Shown here piece after piece: positions 1-14,329 of a stretch of DNA of 64,000 nucleotides. Source of the stretch: Engraulis encrasicolus. Its lineage: Eukaryota > Chordata > Actinopteri > Clupeiformes > Engraulidae. The first letter of the stretch is position 1. Each line of letters opens with the position of its first letter. The DNA lies in the NCBI RefSeq assembly GCF_034702125.1, contig NC_085876.1, positions 2,098,285 to 2,162,284 on the forward strand, in the 5' to 3' direction. The translations under genes and the position numbers were made by a program. The notes below the pieces were generated by a model. That model did not search any database, was not told the origin of the DNA, and was given only the letters and a program-made list of their open reading frames with translations.

Positions 1-779
1 AAGAGCACAGGGCACCAACGGTGAGTGTGCCAATCTTGTTCTCTGGTATACACAAATTGCGCTGGTATACACAAATTTCTGCCCATTTCTTGTTACATTT
101 GCACTACAGTAGGCTAAATGGATTCACGTCACATGATTCACAAAAGCCTTGGTTTAACTTAGGATAGGTCAACAGTGAAAAACACACAGGTTTCACACAC
201 TAAGAGGTTTAAGTCTCACGAGCCATAACATGTTTCGGTGGCCCTATCACATAATATGCTGTGACACACCCAAAAATGGTTTAGAACGCTGGGATTCTAC
301 GACATAATTCCGTTAGCACAGCCGGTATTCAATGTGTCAACTGGACAGGCTGGCATCACAGAAGTCTGATTGACTTGGAGTTGCATTCCTTTGGGTTTGG
401 TTTTCACTTTATTGTTTTAGGAGTGTTGTAACAGCTGAAACCTGTCCTCTGATTCACACCAGCCTTCAATCAAGTGTCAGTCAATTCTCTCTCTAGCTCT
501 AGCTCTCTCTCTCTCCCTCTCTTCAAATTAATTTAGAGAGGCCTATGTCAGTGATAGCTTACATATGTTTCCTATTCCTCTGTCACTTTGCCGTCACTTA
601 TTGTGGGCCTCACTGTCTTAACTGTCTCTGTCACTCGTCACTTTTGCTTTAATGTCTCCCTCTCTCCACAGGCACACTCTCTCAGTGTTCTCTCTCGCTC
701 TGTTTCTCCTATTTTTTGCTCTCCCTCTCACTGCATATGAGCCTCTCCCCATCTTTCCCTCTCTGACACTCACCATTAT
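1..779. other. No gene recognised
   Basis: I see no coding or RNA feature here. The stretch is AT-moderate single-copy-looking DNA with an imperfect CT-rich patch near 490-525. Confidence 0.5.
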
Positions 780-895
780 TATTACATTACACTTAGCTGA
801 CGCGTTTATCCAAAACAACGTTCAGTTATTTTAAGTACAGGGTATTGGTCCCCATAGAAGTCTGGGGTTAGGTGCCCTGCTCAATCATCTGATCT
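780..895 (+). repeat. Dispersed fish repeat, copy 1
   Basis: The segment begins with repeated ATTACATT and then TAGCTGACGCGTTTATCCAA, followed by a GTACAGGGTATTGGTCC block and a TGCCCTGCTCAA block. A related start (ATTACATTACATT, then CAGACGCTTTATAGCCAAAG) recurs near 59270. This layout is familiar from common fish interspersed repeats, but I cannot assign the family. Confidence 0.5.
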
Positions 896-1000
896 TAAGT
901 CCATCTCCTTAGCCCCACCCCTTTCTTTCTTTTTTTTCTTTCTTTCATTCTGAACTGTCACTAATACACGCTTAAGATTAAAAAAAAGCGGTCTGCTCTG

Positions 1001-1004
<4 letters not shown>

Positions 1005-1099
<95 letters not shown>

Positions 1100-1104
1100 G
1101 TGTG

Positions 1105-1163
<59 letters not shown>
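1005..1163. repeat. (GT)n microsatellite
   Basis: Nearly pure GT for about 160 bp with two TCCG interruptions near 1098-1109. It is followed 75 bp later by a (CA)n array, so the two are inverted complements. Confidence 0.95.
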
Positions 1164-1164
<1 letters not shown>

Positions 1165-1236
1165 TCCTCCATCCCATCAGATAAGAGCCAGGCCCATTCA
1201 ATAGGTGGTCAGCTCCATTTCCTCTGCTGTCCTGGT

Positions 1237-1237
<1 letters not shown>

Positions 1238-1322
<85 letters not shown>
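1238..1322. repeat. (CA)n microsatellite
   Basis: Uninterrupted CA for about 85 bp; it is the inverted partner of the GT array just upstream. Confidence 0.95.
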
Positions 1323-1324
<2 letters not shown>

Positions 1325-1536
1325 GTACACAGTGTCCCTCTTAAGGGTCTCGCTGTGCTCTGTGTGCTGTATAACCTTCAGGGCTGAGAGTGTCACACTG
1401 ACTCTCCACTGACAGCCATAAATCCCCTGGGATCCATTAGGGACTGTCTGTGTCTGTGTCTGTGTGTCCGTGTCTTTTCGCCCATTGTGCTCAGGGACAC
1501 TGTCTGGACAACAACAGCAGTGGGCAGCTAATGCAG

Positions 1537-1545
1537 GTGTGTGTG

Positions 1546-1577
<32 letters not shown>

Positions 1578-1632
1578 TGTGTGCGCCTGCTTGCCTGCCT
1601 GCCTGCCTGCCTGCGTGTGTGTGTGTGTGTGT
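1537..1632. repeat. Compound GT / GCGT / CCTG microsatellite
   Basis: A GT stretch passes into (GCGT)n, then (GCCT)n near 1590-1612, then GT again. The motif change within one array shows stepwise motif turnover. Confidence 0.85.
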
Positions 1633-2037
1633 GGAAGGCTCTTTCAATTCCATCCTTTCTCAAAAGACCTTCAGGATGGAGGAATGGATAATATGAACAC
1701 CATCACACTGGACATCAGAAAATAACATTTTGTCAACAATACACAGACAGACGCAGGCACACACACAGGGGTATGAAGAGCTGTTGTGTATGGAGATTAA
1801 ACACATAAAGCTCACACACAGGTTACAGGAACCCTCACATGAGTAGCTTGCATTTTGATGTTGACATCTGGCCCTATACACATTTCCATGACAGCCGTCA
1901 CTATGGACTACATGTTGCTATAGCAACAGCATTCCATCTCTGCACTCTCGTGTGTATTAGTTCAGTTTGAGATGTTGGTGTTTTATTTTGCCTGAGACAC
2001 GCACACACAGACACACACACAAACAGCCCCACGCATG

Positions 2038-2256
2038 TCTTTGTGGGGTCTCTGCCCAAACCAAAATAATCCTAACCCTAACCTGTCAGTGAGGACATGT
2101 TTTTACACCTTTACTTTTACCAGTAACAACAAAAGTACCCCAGCAAAAGGGGTCAAAACATATGGGCTCCAGGATTTGGGCCCCACATTGAGCGAGGGCC
2201 AGAGCATGGGTGTGCTCCAATAGCAGTGGCCTCGCAAAGTAGGATTGGTGCAGTAC
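2038..2256 (+). repeat. CA-linked dispersed repeat, copy 1 of 3
   Basis: It starts TCTTTGTGGGG and runs through TTACTTTTACCAGTAACAAC, CCCCAGCAAAAGG and GTGCTCCAATAGCAGTGGCC to GGTGCAGTAC, where it passes straight into CA-rich DNA. Copies with the same order of blocks lie at 8351-8602 and 9791-9998. No open frame or terminal inverted repeat is visible. It may be an old short retroelement, but this is unproven. Confidence 0.75.
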
Positions 2257-2614
2257 ACACACACACACATACACACACATACACAAATGTGATGAAGTCA
2301 GACAGCGGAGAGAGGAGTGATATTCATTTCAGAGCCGTGGACAAGATGGAGTGGAGGAGAGAGGAGGGAAGTCACGGCTATGAAGGACATGAGAGACTGA
2401 GAGAGAGAGAGAGAGATATTAAGGAGATGAAGGAGAGAGGAGGCATACCGTATTTGGTGGGGGGAGAGAAACAAGGTGGAGAGAGAAAAGAGTAAGTAGA
2501 GAGGGGGTGGGGCTGGGAAATGTCATCAAAATGCACAAAGGCCCAGCCAGACGGACATGGTGTATATGAACGAGTAACATGAAATGAGACTAATATGATA
2601 GAGTCTGTCTGTTT

Positions 2615-2764
<150 letters not shown>

Positions 2765-3283
2765 TTGGGTCTGTCTGTTTCTCTGTGTGTGTGTGTGTGT
2801 GTCTCTGTGTGTGTGTGTGTGCGCGCGTGCGCTGCAAAATTTGTGCTTGGATTTGCAGCACACGACACACATTATCATTTTTTCCACTCTCTTTTCACAG
2901 CCTCTATGTACAGTCCTCTCTCTATCTACAGCTGTCTGTCTCTTAGCTGTTTCCTGTGTATCTCTGCGGCTGTCTTTTTCTTTCTCAATATAGGTATCCA
3001 CTTGCCTGTATGAACATAGCGTGTTAAATGAAACTACCTGTCCTACAGAATCAGGCAAATAGGACCTGAATGATATTTATTGAGCCTAAATAGAACACAA
3101 GGTGCAAAAAGAAGACAAATGCGCCACTGAGAAATGTCATACCCAAGAATAGGTTACAAAGTGGCTAGTGAGACAAAAATTGTTACTAGCCACGGCCAAG
3201 TTTTAGCCATTTTTGGCTGGTTGGCAGGTGCCAATGTCACCACCTGGTGTGCATCTATGTAACGTCTGCATATGGGTGCATTT

Positions 3284-3480
<197 letters not shown>

Positions 3481-3619
3481 TAAGTATATGAGCATGTGTG
3501 TGAGTGCATGCGGGGTGTTGCTGTGAATATTTGTGTGTATGCAGATGCATGTGTGAGTGTGTAGGCTTGTGTGTGCATATTTGTATTTAATGTATGCACC
3601 CATGTGTGTGTGTGCCTCT

Positions 3620-3704
3620 CTAGGTATGTGTTTGTGTGTTCTCCAGCAGGGTGACAAAGACCAGAGCATAGGTGAGGTTGAAGAGCACGGTGAGGGTGGG
3701 GGGT
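3620..3704 (-). other. Putative exon, unknown gene
   Basis: On the minus strand a CT-rich tract and CTACAAAAG, a possible acceptor, precede a frame reading PPTLTVLFNLTYALVFVTLL and ending in TAG at 3620-3622. The hydrophobic stretch could be a membrane segment. There is no good splice donor, so if real this is a terminal exon; the last residues look like CA-repeat translation. I do not recognise the protein. A chance frame is a serious alternative. Confidence 0.3.
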
Positions 3705-4110
3705 CTTTTGTAGGGAGACACCAGTAGGGGGGAGAGAGAGAGAGAGGGAGAGAGAGACATTCTCTGAAACCTCCTTTCCCCGTCTCTATCAACTTCCATC
3801 TTTTTTATCTTTTAATGTTCTCATTCTCGGCATCTCCTTTCAGAGAGATTTCACTGCTCTCTTTTTACTGTCCCATGGTGCAACTGTCTTTTTGTCTTTC
3901 AACCTGGCCACATATACCTGCCCATCTTTCTCTACTGCTGCCTCTCTACACCCATAACCGTTTCCATCTTGCTGTAATAGGATGTGAAACGTGGGTTACC
4001 TACGTAGGCAGCCAACCCCACCGCCCCCTGCACCAGCAAGGCACCAGCACCACATTTAGTCTCACTGCCGCAGGCAACAAGCTCATTCGCTCTTTCATTC
4101 CTTTAATCTC

Positions 4111-4271
4111 AGAAGAGAGAGAGAGAGGGAGGGGAGTGATGGAGAGAGAGAGAAATAGAGAAAGAGTCAGAGAGAGAGAGAGAGAGGGGAGTGATGGAGA
4201 GAGAGAGAGAGATCAAAAGGCAAGAATTGGAGAGAGAGGCATACAGGGAGGGAAAGAGAGAGAGAGAGAGA
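4111..4271. repeat. Imperfect (GA)n tract
   Basis: A purine-rich region of GAGA blocks broken by GGGGAGTGATGG units, which occur twice, suggesting local duplication. Confidence 0.85.
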
Positions 4272-4390
4272 CTGCTCCCCCTTTCCCATGTCTTCTTCTG
4301 GTCACACAGCACATGTCCGCTTTATATGGTTTATACGGTTGATGTAGTTTATGTGGCCAATAACATAATATATTGGGCAACCAATATGTG

Positions 4391-5018
4391 TATCAAGCAG
4401 TATAAAATATCTTGGGCACATCATCACTGACAAGCTGGAGGATGATGCTGACATGTATAGGCAGAGACGAATGTTGTATGCACAAGCTAACATGTTAGTA
4501 AGAAAATTTCATTACTGTCCTGATGATGTGAAAGTAAGCTTGTTTCGTGCCTACTGTAGCCCTATGTATGCAGCTCCATTATGGATCAACTATAAAAAAG
4601 AGACAATGCGTAAACTCCAAGTAGCATATAATGACTGCCTAAGGATATTGCTGAAAAAGCCCAGGAGTTGCAGTGCTAGTAAACTATTTTGTGACTCAGG
4701 ACTATGTACTTTACAGGCTCTCCTGAGGAACCTAATGTTTAAGTTCATGTGCCGTTTGGATAAGTCTGAAAACTGCATTATAATGATGCTCACAAGTGCC
4801 AGATATAGCTCTGTCCGTTACCAATCATATATGTGGAAACATTGGTATAGCTGCCTTTTAAGACTGTCATGACATAGTTTGTATATGCTTTGGCATCATT
4901 GCTGTTTTTTTTTTTTTTAATTATTATTATTTCTTCTTTTTCCTGCACATTCTATTTCTATGTATATGTTGTGTGTCTGCCTATTGGGCCCTGAGCCTGT
5001 AATAAAGTTTATATATAT
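4391..5018 (+). mobile_element. 5'-truncated LINE (non-LTR retrotransposon) 3' end
   Basis: The fragment holds the C-terminal part of a reverse-transcriptase polyprotein followed by a T-rich 3' untranslated region, the phrase GGGCCCTGAGCCTG and an AATAAA at 5001-5006. It ends in an AT-rich tail. Severe 5' truncation is usual for LINEs. No target duplication was identified. Confidence 0.7.
4399..4872 (+). pseudogene. LINE reverse transcriptase C-terminal remnant
   Basis: The frame opens with IKYLGHIITDKLEDDADMYR, passes RRMLYAQANMLVRKF and LFRAYCSPMYAAPLW, and ends about 140 residues after the first ATG at 4453. The YLGH..T / QR..L...AN.L.RKF / LF..YC.P.Y...LW pattern is that of the region after the RT fingers and palm in Jockey/L2/CR1-type LINEs; the assignment is from memory of the family. 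The catalytic YxDD block would lie upstream and is missing, so this copy is inactive. The upstream context is unrelated GA-rich DNA. Confidence 0.7.
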
Positions 5019-5755
5019 GGCAGGAAGATGGGAGCCGCCAAATAGAGGCATCAGCACAGCAGCAGTGGAGCAGAGGGAATGAGAGAGAGGAACAGAGAGA
5101 GAGAGGAATAGAGAGAGCGAGAGCGAGAGATGAAGAGCAGTTATCAGCTCAGAGGAACAGAGAGAAGAGCATGGCCATAGGAGACGTGAGAGACAAAGAA
5201 GTGAGGGAAAATGTGTATCGCTGGCGGGGCTGGCTTCTTCTATGTGACTGTAAAAGGCATTTCACCAGCGAGATTACACACCCTTGGCCTTCATGGTAAT
5301 GGGGGAGTGGGGAGGCTTGGGGGTATGGTTATGAGAGTGCAGCTAATCTTATAAAACTGGGAAGGTGGCAGGAACCTTTGGCTATGGTTCTGGTTGTGTG
5401 TACATGTGCGTGTGAGTGTGTGAAAGAGAGAGCGTGCCTGCGCGTGTAAGGCAATATGTTTGGGTTAGTTTTGGTGTAATGGTACCCTCTAGCACCCTCT
5501 ACAGTGCAATTAAAGAAGACACCTATTCCCACATTGGTCAAGGTACTGTAAATATAGAATTAAACTTAAAAAAAGTAAACCAGAACCAAATACAGTAACA
5601 TCATCGGTTGGGGGCGATGTGTGTAAAATTGCTGTCTTCTGTGTTTATTGCGTGAAGGATACTTAAGGCGCCATAGCGTGGACTCTGACTGTACTAGTAA
5701 GTAAACAACACACAAACACGATTCTTGTTTTTTTAACAAGGTGGCAGCACCACAG
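5019..5755. other. No gene recognised
   Basis: It holds a broken GA-rich tract (about 5075-5135) and otherwise unremarkable sequence. I see no supported feature. Confidence 0.5.
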
Positions 5756-7133
5756 GAGTGATTCTACGATTCGAGTGCCCTTTTGGCAAAAGCAAAATGT
5801 CAATTATCAGTAATTTTTTTAATAAATGACCTAGATGTTTCAATAGTGTATACATTTAATTATCCAAACAAACAAATTGCAAAACTTAATATGAAATAAT
5901 TTGTTAAATATTGTAATGAAAGCGAACATTTGCTTGATTATTATGTCAGCAGTGTTATGGACAAATACTATGTCAACATATAGTATAAAAATACTACACA
6001 GTTGAAACAACATACGTAAGTGCTTATTTACAATAATGTTGTCATTAATCTGTGCAACTGATATGGAAATGATATGGACTTTTTTTTCATTATAAATCCC
6101 TGTAACGTCTGATTTGAATTTAGTCACCCTCCTTACACAAGACTTTATCTCTCGAGAGATAATCCCTAGTATCTGTTCATAGGATTTTCCCAACACATAA
6201 GAGACCAATAGCACAAAAACACTTTCAAAACAGTCAACTGTGTTACTCAACTGTGTTACGGTCAACAGTGCAGGGGAACAAGTCAGCACTTTTTTTACCC
6301 ATCTCCCTAAAACACAAATGATTTTGTTTGTTTGTTTATCAATATGGAGAACATTGACAAAAACATACTCCTCCTCAACATAGCTGATGCGTAACACAAT
6401 TGATGGTGGCACAGCTTGACATTTCAGCCATTTTCAGGGTGTTGTACTAACTGAAGACCTCAGAACTTGCACCAAAACACCTTAATCAATTTATGACTTT
6501 GTACGCTTTATCTGTGTTTTTCTACTATTCATTTCTAATTCGGGTTCTTATGATTATGTTGAGAACACAGTTGACAGGCAATTTTCCAGCTCTAAGACCA
6601 TAAAAAATAATGGATTAAATTATGGAAAAGGTGAACTCAAAACTTACTAAACAGTCTTTGCATCACCACCCAAAGATGTAATGACATTTTATGGCGTTGG
6701 TCAGAGGATTTAGTACCAAACTCTTACTGATTTATTCAGTGTGTGACACGGTTGACACAGTTTTCTGAGACGCACACAAAATGGCAAATTTAATTTATAA
6801 TGGAAAGCACAATAGACTTTTTAACAGTTTTGTCATATGGTGATACAGTAACTACCGTGAAACAACATTTGCAATGATCTTGGACAAAACAAGGTTCTAA
6901 TATGAAGACTGAATCTGACATTTAGAAAACGAGGACGGCATGAAAACGTCAAGAAACCAGTATTGAATATTCATTCTTGCAGAGGAAAATAATGTTATGT
7001 CTTCACTTTCTGTAGTATATGAAAGATAAATTTGTGCTAATGTCCAAAACATCATTGGATGCCGTTTATAATTAGTGGAATTGGCAAATAAAATCCATGG
7101 ACCTAAAAGCGCACTGTAATCGTAGAATCACTC
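5756..7133. mobile_element. Candidate DNA transposon with ~16-bp terminal inverted repeats
   Basis: The left end reads GAGTGATTCTACGATT and the right end is its exact inverse complement, with weaker similarity continuing inward (CGAGTGCC against ACAGTGCGC). ACAG lies next to both ends (5752-5755 and 7134-7137) and could be a 4-bp target duplication. The inside is AT-rich. A minus-strand frame of 190 codons (5840-6412) crosses it but resembles nothing I know. The superfamily is undetermined. Confidence 0.55.
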
Positions 7134-7140
7134 ACAGATA

Positions 7141-7890
<750 letters not shown>

Positions 7891-7939
7891 ACACGTGCAT
7901 GCACACGTACACACTTACACACACACAGCCCAACCTTAA

Positions 7940-8344
7940 AGGACCAGTTCAGTCAATTTCAACATGCAGTGTAATGCTCACACTACCCTGTCCTTGTCAG
8001 TACATGGGGTTTTTTTTCTTCTTCTTCAGCCTTTTCCGAGATCTGGTCATTGTAATGGAGGCAGCACTTTGTTTACATTTCAAAAAAACATTTTTATTTA
8101 TTCCCAAAAACATCCGAAAGGTTATACAAAATCAGCAGACAACTAGCAAACAGCGGTACCTTTTGGGAAAATATTTGGAGTAGGCCTATATTTTAAAAAA
8201 ACCAAATAAACAAACGCTGCCCCCATTAGAATAGCTCATATCTCGGAAAAGGCTTAGACGAAAAATGTGGCATCACCGGGTACTGACAAGTCAAGGGTAG
8301 CGTGAGCAATACAACAGCATATTGAAATTGACTTAACTGGTCCT
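7940..8344. mobile_element. TTAA-flanked foldback MITE
   Basis: TTAA lies at 7936-7939 and 8345-8348. The ends start AGGACCAGTT on both strands, and pairing continues inward for roughly 100 bp with mismatches through GCTCAC.CTACCCT, CTTGTCAGTAC and GCCTTTTCCGAGAT. A 4-bp TTAA duplication is typical of piggyBac or Kolobok elements. There is no transposase frame, so it is non-autonomous. Confidence 0.8.
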
Positions 8345-8350
8345 TTAATA

Positions 8351-8602
8351 TCTTTGTGGGCACTTCCATTTATGTTAACTCTAAGAATAACTGAAGAATG
8401 CTAAACTGTGCCCAAACCAAAACAACCTAACCCTAACCTGTGAGTGAGGAAATGTTTTTACATTTTTACTTTTACCAGTAACAACAAAACTACCCCAGCA
8501 AAAAGGATCAAAACAGGATTTGGGCCCCAAATGGAGCAAAGGCCCCAGCATGTGGGTGTGCTCCAATAGCAGTGGCCTCACGAAGGTAGATTAGTGTAGT
8601 AC
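8351..8602 (+). repeat. CA-linked dispersed repeat, copy 2 of 3
   Basis: It has the same blocks as the copy at 2038, again ending in CA-rich sequence, with about 40 bp of extra sequence after TCTTTGTGGG. It lies directly against the right TTAA of the foldback MITE upstream. Confidence 0.75.
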
Positions 8603-9044
8603 ACACGCACACGTGCACGCACACACGCAATTATGAGCACAGCTTGTTTTGCAACCAAGTTGTCAAGGTGAGACCAAAGTGTGCTTTCCCATTTCAACGT
8701 ACCAACTTTTTACAATCAATTAACAACCTACTGCATGCAAGCATGCATGCCTATGTGTGTGCATGTGTGTATGGGTGGGTGGGTTCAGTCATACATTCAG
8801 AATGAAGATTTTCCCTCCCTACATCTCTGGCTGTTATTACGAGAAGATCGTTATGCTTTTATTTTAAAATGCTTTGGACAAAAATACTGTAATATTAGTA
8901 AGAGAATATATACATATTGTAACTGTAGTATGAAACAAAATCTAAACCTATGCACCCACACACATTAACACTCGCTGTTGAGTACGTTGTTGTGAAGCTG
9001 CTGGAGACTTGATATTAATGCACACGCACGCACGCACGCATGCA

Positions 9045-9045
<1 letters not shown>
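8603..9045. other. No gene recognised
   Basis: It contains degenerate CA/GT fragments and a GCATGCAAGCATGCATGC tract near 8735. I see no supported gene. Confidence 0.5.

Positions 9046-9128
<83 letters not shown>
9046..9128. repeat. (CT)n microsatellite
   Basis: Pure CT for about 83 bp. Confidence 0.95.
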
Positions 9129-9130
<2 letters not shown>

Positions 9131-9183
9131 AATGGGACATGGGAAGCAATTACATGAGTTCATAAGATAATATGAAAAACAAG

Positions 9184-9284
<101 letters not shown>

Positions 9285-9398
9285 AAGAGCATATTACATT
9301 ACATGTCGCTTTTTAAATTCCATATTCTCCTCCTTTATGGTTTATTAATGGCTTCCCCAGCTGGAGCAGGGCTTTAGGCAAACACAGCGTGCACCTCA

Positions 9399-9516
<118 letters not shown>

Positions 9517-9790
9517 TGAAGAAAGAATGACGCTCTCTGATTCTCTCAATTTCCTCCCAACGTACAAAGGGATGGTGAAATTAGCAGAGCATGCTGGAGT
9601 CATGGAATAATGACCAGTGTGATTTACACCTGATTACAGTCACCACTACCATGCTCTAATCCACACACACACACCAGGTCTAGGGTTCCCTGCCTATTTC
9701 TTCAAATATTTTTTTCTCCCATCTGTCTAATTCAGGCTACAGACAAAGTAAGTGGAAAGCAGCACACACATGTACAGCCCCAACTTCATA

Positions 9791-9998
9791 TCTTTGTGGA
9801 GCCAAAACAATCTCTAACCTTAACCTGTCAGTGAGGAAATATTTTTACACTTACTTTTACCAGTAATAACAAAACTACCCCAGCAAAAGGGGTCAAAACA
9901 TGTGTGGTCCAGGATTTGGGACCCACATGGGGCAAGGGCCCCACCTTGTCGGTGTGCTCCAATAGCAGTGGCCTCACAAAGGTAGATTGGTGCAGTAC
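9791..9998 (+). repeat. CA-linked dispersed repeat, copy 3 of 3
   Basis: It starts TCTTTGTGGAGCC and ends GGTGCAGTAC before CA-rich DNA, with the same internal blocks as the copies at 2038 and 8351. It is the shortest of the three because it lacks the CCTAACC block. Confidence 0.75.
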
Positions 9999-10113
9999 AT
10001 ACACACAAACACCCACCCACACACACAGACCCACACCCACACCCAAGCACACAACACACACATACACACTTTCCAAAAGGATGCAATTATGGTAGTGCAT
10101 ATCAGGAAACAAC

Positions 10114-10254
<141 letters not shown>

Positions 10255-10355
10255 TCTAATGTGGGCCTCATTAGAGGCAAGGTAGGTTGCTGGTAGATGT
10301 GATTGACTTGCAGCCATATCATCAGTCACAATGCCACCTCTAGCAGGTGAACACT

Positions 10356-11417
<1,062 letters not shown>

Positions 11418-11787
11418 CACTGTAAAAAATGACAGTGAAATTTACAGGGAAACTATGTAAAATGCCTACAGAACAGCACTGTAAGCCACAAAACAAGTAT
11501 GTATTGTTGAAATCTCAGTTAATGTCTGTATACTATCAAACATAAAGTTTTTGTTATATTTACTAAAAGAATGTGTGATTTAAAGCAAATTTATTTGTTA
11601 AAGCTACAAATATTGGTAACAAAAACAGAGGAATACAGTAACACTCATAACACAAATGTTGTGTTAATTTGACAAGTTTTTAATGTATAAAGTGCTTATT
11701 TAGGCTGTATGTTTTTTTTTTTGTTTTTTTTTTTTCTCAACAAAGGCTTCAGTCTAATTCATTGTTTGGGAATTACATGGATATTAA

Positions 11788-13576
11788 CCCTTTAAGCGCC
11801 ACAATTATTTTTTCAAAAAAGCTGAATATTGGCATGACAAATTCAAATGACTGTGGCTTGACAGTGGTAACAGATAGAGCTTGACTGTCAATTAGACAAA
11901 TATTGGGGATGACCAAGATTATTTTGGGAGTAAATATTTAATTTGCATATTCTGACGTCATATGATGGCGGATATTTTGATTTTTAATACATTTTGGAAA
12001 ATATTCATAATTTTCAATAGATTATTGAATTTATTTAGCAATATTTGACATTCCATTACTATCACGTAGTGCACATACACTATGGTCAAGGAAATAAGTA
12101 GTTTTAGGCAGAATATATATAGTATATATTGTAATATTGCAATAATATAATGCAATAATATTGAAATATATAATGCAACAATTACTACTTTTGCCTGGAG
12201 GGCCGAACATGTTTGTATCTGTAACCTGTACCTTTTTAGCTTGTGAAACTTTCACAGAAAGGGTCAGCACACACATATTCAATTCATATTTATGCCTATT
12301 TTTATATCTGTATAGCCTACTATGGCCTTTGCAGCAGGTGCTGTATAGGCAGTAAAATGGTTGATCATGGCACAGTCTAGATCAGTGACTTCTACAGTTT
12401 GTCACTTACATTTCACAAAACTAATGGGCAAACTGTCAACAAAATGGGTACGAAATCATAAGTATTATGTCCATAGTATTGTGTCCAAAGTAATTAGGCT
12501 ACGTTATAGCCTGACACCTGAAGCCGATCAGGAACACAATCCTCTCCTCCCCCCCCCTCGCGTGGAGAGCGCAGCGCCCTTCCACACTCTCCCCCGTTTG
12601 AGAGAAATATATCGCCACCTCTTTCGTCTTTATTTGCTGTTTTACTGATTTGTATAACTCTTACAAAGACAGTCAAAACACTGTGACCAGTCTGATTGTC
12701 AACAACGAGTCTAAAACATTCATGTTTTAGGGTTGCCTATGCGTCTTCTCTTCACCGTGTGTTCTATTACCAAAACCTCTCCATACGGAGATATGGCCAC
12801 GTTCGCCGCTGCCATCCACCCAGTAGAAGTCAGAAAGAGGGACAGAATGAGTGCGTGTATGCTGCTTGGTGAACAGTGTTTGTCTGATCCCAGGATTATT
12901 GCGTTTGCGTCCGGATAGGTGGCTACCCGCATCACCGGGGGCTGAATGGACAGAGCGCAAGCTAACATTACCAGACCCACTTCTCTCACCCCTAATTCCT
13001 CCACCAATACCTGTATGGACACTGCGACTGCATTCGCCATTACCGCCGACTTACTTGAGATCGGATAAAGTCACCGAATGAGTTTCAATGCGTGTGTGCT
13101 TAGAGAACATCCTTTCTTCGCATGTCGGCATCACTGCCTTTGGAAGTTTCACTGCGGTAAACAAAGAGTGCTCGTTCGATCATTATCCTCCTCGTGAGAT
13201 AAAAACTGTCCTTCAGAGTCAGAGTAGGCAAATAACATGCTCAGAACTTCGTCACGATTCAACTTCTCACTAGCCATGATGAAATAGCTCGCCGATAGTT
13301 CGCTGATAACAACACAAACTCACGCACGCCTCGACAAAGACGCAAAGTGGCTACTTCCGCATTTTGTGGTCGCGTCACAGGTCGCGTCTTTTACTGCTTC
13401 GCCATAGACTCTGTGAACTACAAAATGACGTAATCGTAGTCTTGTTTCAAAGGGTAGCATGTCTGCCAACTACTGGTAGGGGGGATGAACACCATTAAGA
13501 CCGCTGGTTTGATCTACATGCGCTTTTGTTCATGATGACGTCCCGTCGCAATTCTGCGACTTTGACGCTTAAAGGG
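11788..13576. mobile_element. piggyBac-like non-autonomous element
   Basis: TTAA lies at 11784-11787 and 13577-13580. Terminal inverted repeats begin CCCTTTAAGCG on both strands, followed by CCA against TCA. A TTAA target with CCCT-start termini is the piggyBac signature. The 1.79-kb interior has no transposase frame that I can recognise. Its right half (about 12500-13560) is much richer in CG dinucleotides than the left. Confidence 0.75.
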
Positions 13577-13923
13577 TTAAGTCTAGAAACTCTTTAGACA
13601 TCCCCAGCCTATTCTGGCAGAATATGGTTTATTTAGACCCATATTTAAGACTTAGAAAACTAGATCAACCCTTGGATTGTTTAATGTATGCGACTTCGAC
13701 AGCAGGCGGTTTGTAGTCTGATGAACTACGCTGAGCAGGCTAGTGCATCCCCTTCTCCCTTCTCTCTTTTTTTCTCGCTTCTGCGAACTCGATAGGCCGC
13801 GCATGCATGAAGCGAAAAAAGAGAAGGAGATGTAGTAACATGCATCCTTAATTCAAGGCATGCACAGAGACAAACTTTGCAAACTTTGATGTGCATGCGC
13901 TCATCCAGGCTTCAGAACGTTCT

Positions 13924-13936
13924 GTTGCTGAGCAAC
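13924..13936. promoter_or_regulatory. RFX-type X-box palindrome
   Basis: GTTGCTGAGCAAC is a perfect inverted repeat (GTTGCT-G-AGCAAC) close to the RFX consensus GTTGCYNRGCAAC. It sits just upstream of a possible untranslated first exon, so it may be a promoter element, possibly of the CACTA-like element. Function is inferred from motif alone. Confidence 0.4.
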
Positions 13937-13939
13937 GAC

Positions 13940-14052
13940 TTGAGAACAATTCATCCAGACGACCCAGAGGCAGCAGAGAAGACTGGAGCAACAGACGGAA
14001 AATCTTCGGCTGAAGTTGAATATTGCTTGGTTAGCTTCGTGTGTACTTCCAA
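13940..14052 (+). other. Possible untranslated first exon
   Basis: A purine-rich segment with CAGAGGCAGCAGAGAAGACTG is followed by CTTCCAA|GTAAGCAT, a good splice-donor match, at 14053. The next plus-strand coding-like segment begins at 16602 after a clear acceptor. No start codon assignment is possible. Confidence 0.25.
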
Positions 14053-14329
14053 GTAAGCATATTTACCCAGAGGCATAAAACAAATGTGTTTGCTTTTTAA
14101 ACAACATGGCGTAATTCATGTTAGCTACTAGGTTAAATTGTGTTTCGATGTGAGGAATGTAGCCACTTGTTCTGGGGCAAACGGCTTGCCTGTGGCCGTC
14201 GTTGGGTTAAAGCGTGCACGACGACAGGTTTCGTGCCGTTTACTTCTTCATGACAGAAATGGAACACGTTGCTGTATAAGATAGTTGTAACGATAGTGTG
14301 CTAATTGCATTCCAATTGTGGTTATTACA

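Noticed and set aside
2065..2085. CCTAACCCTAACC resembling an interstitial telomere repeat
   Set aside because: Only about two units, also present in the second copy of the dispersed repeat and lost in the third; it belongs to that repeat.
12720..13040. 106-codon minus-strand frame inside the piggyBac-like element
   Set aside because: No recognisable domain, two other frames are also open there, and the region is GC-rich, which favours chance frames.
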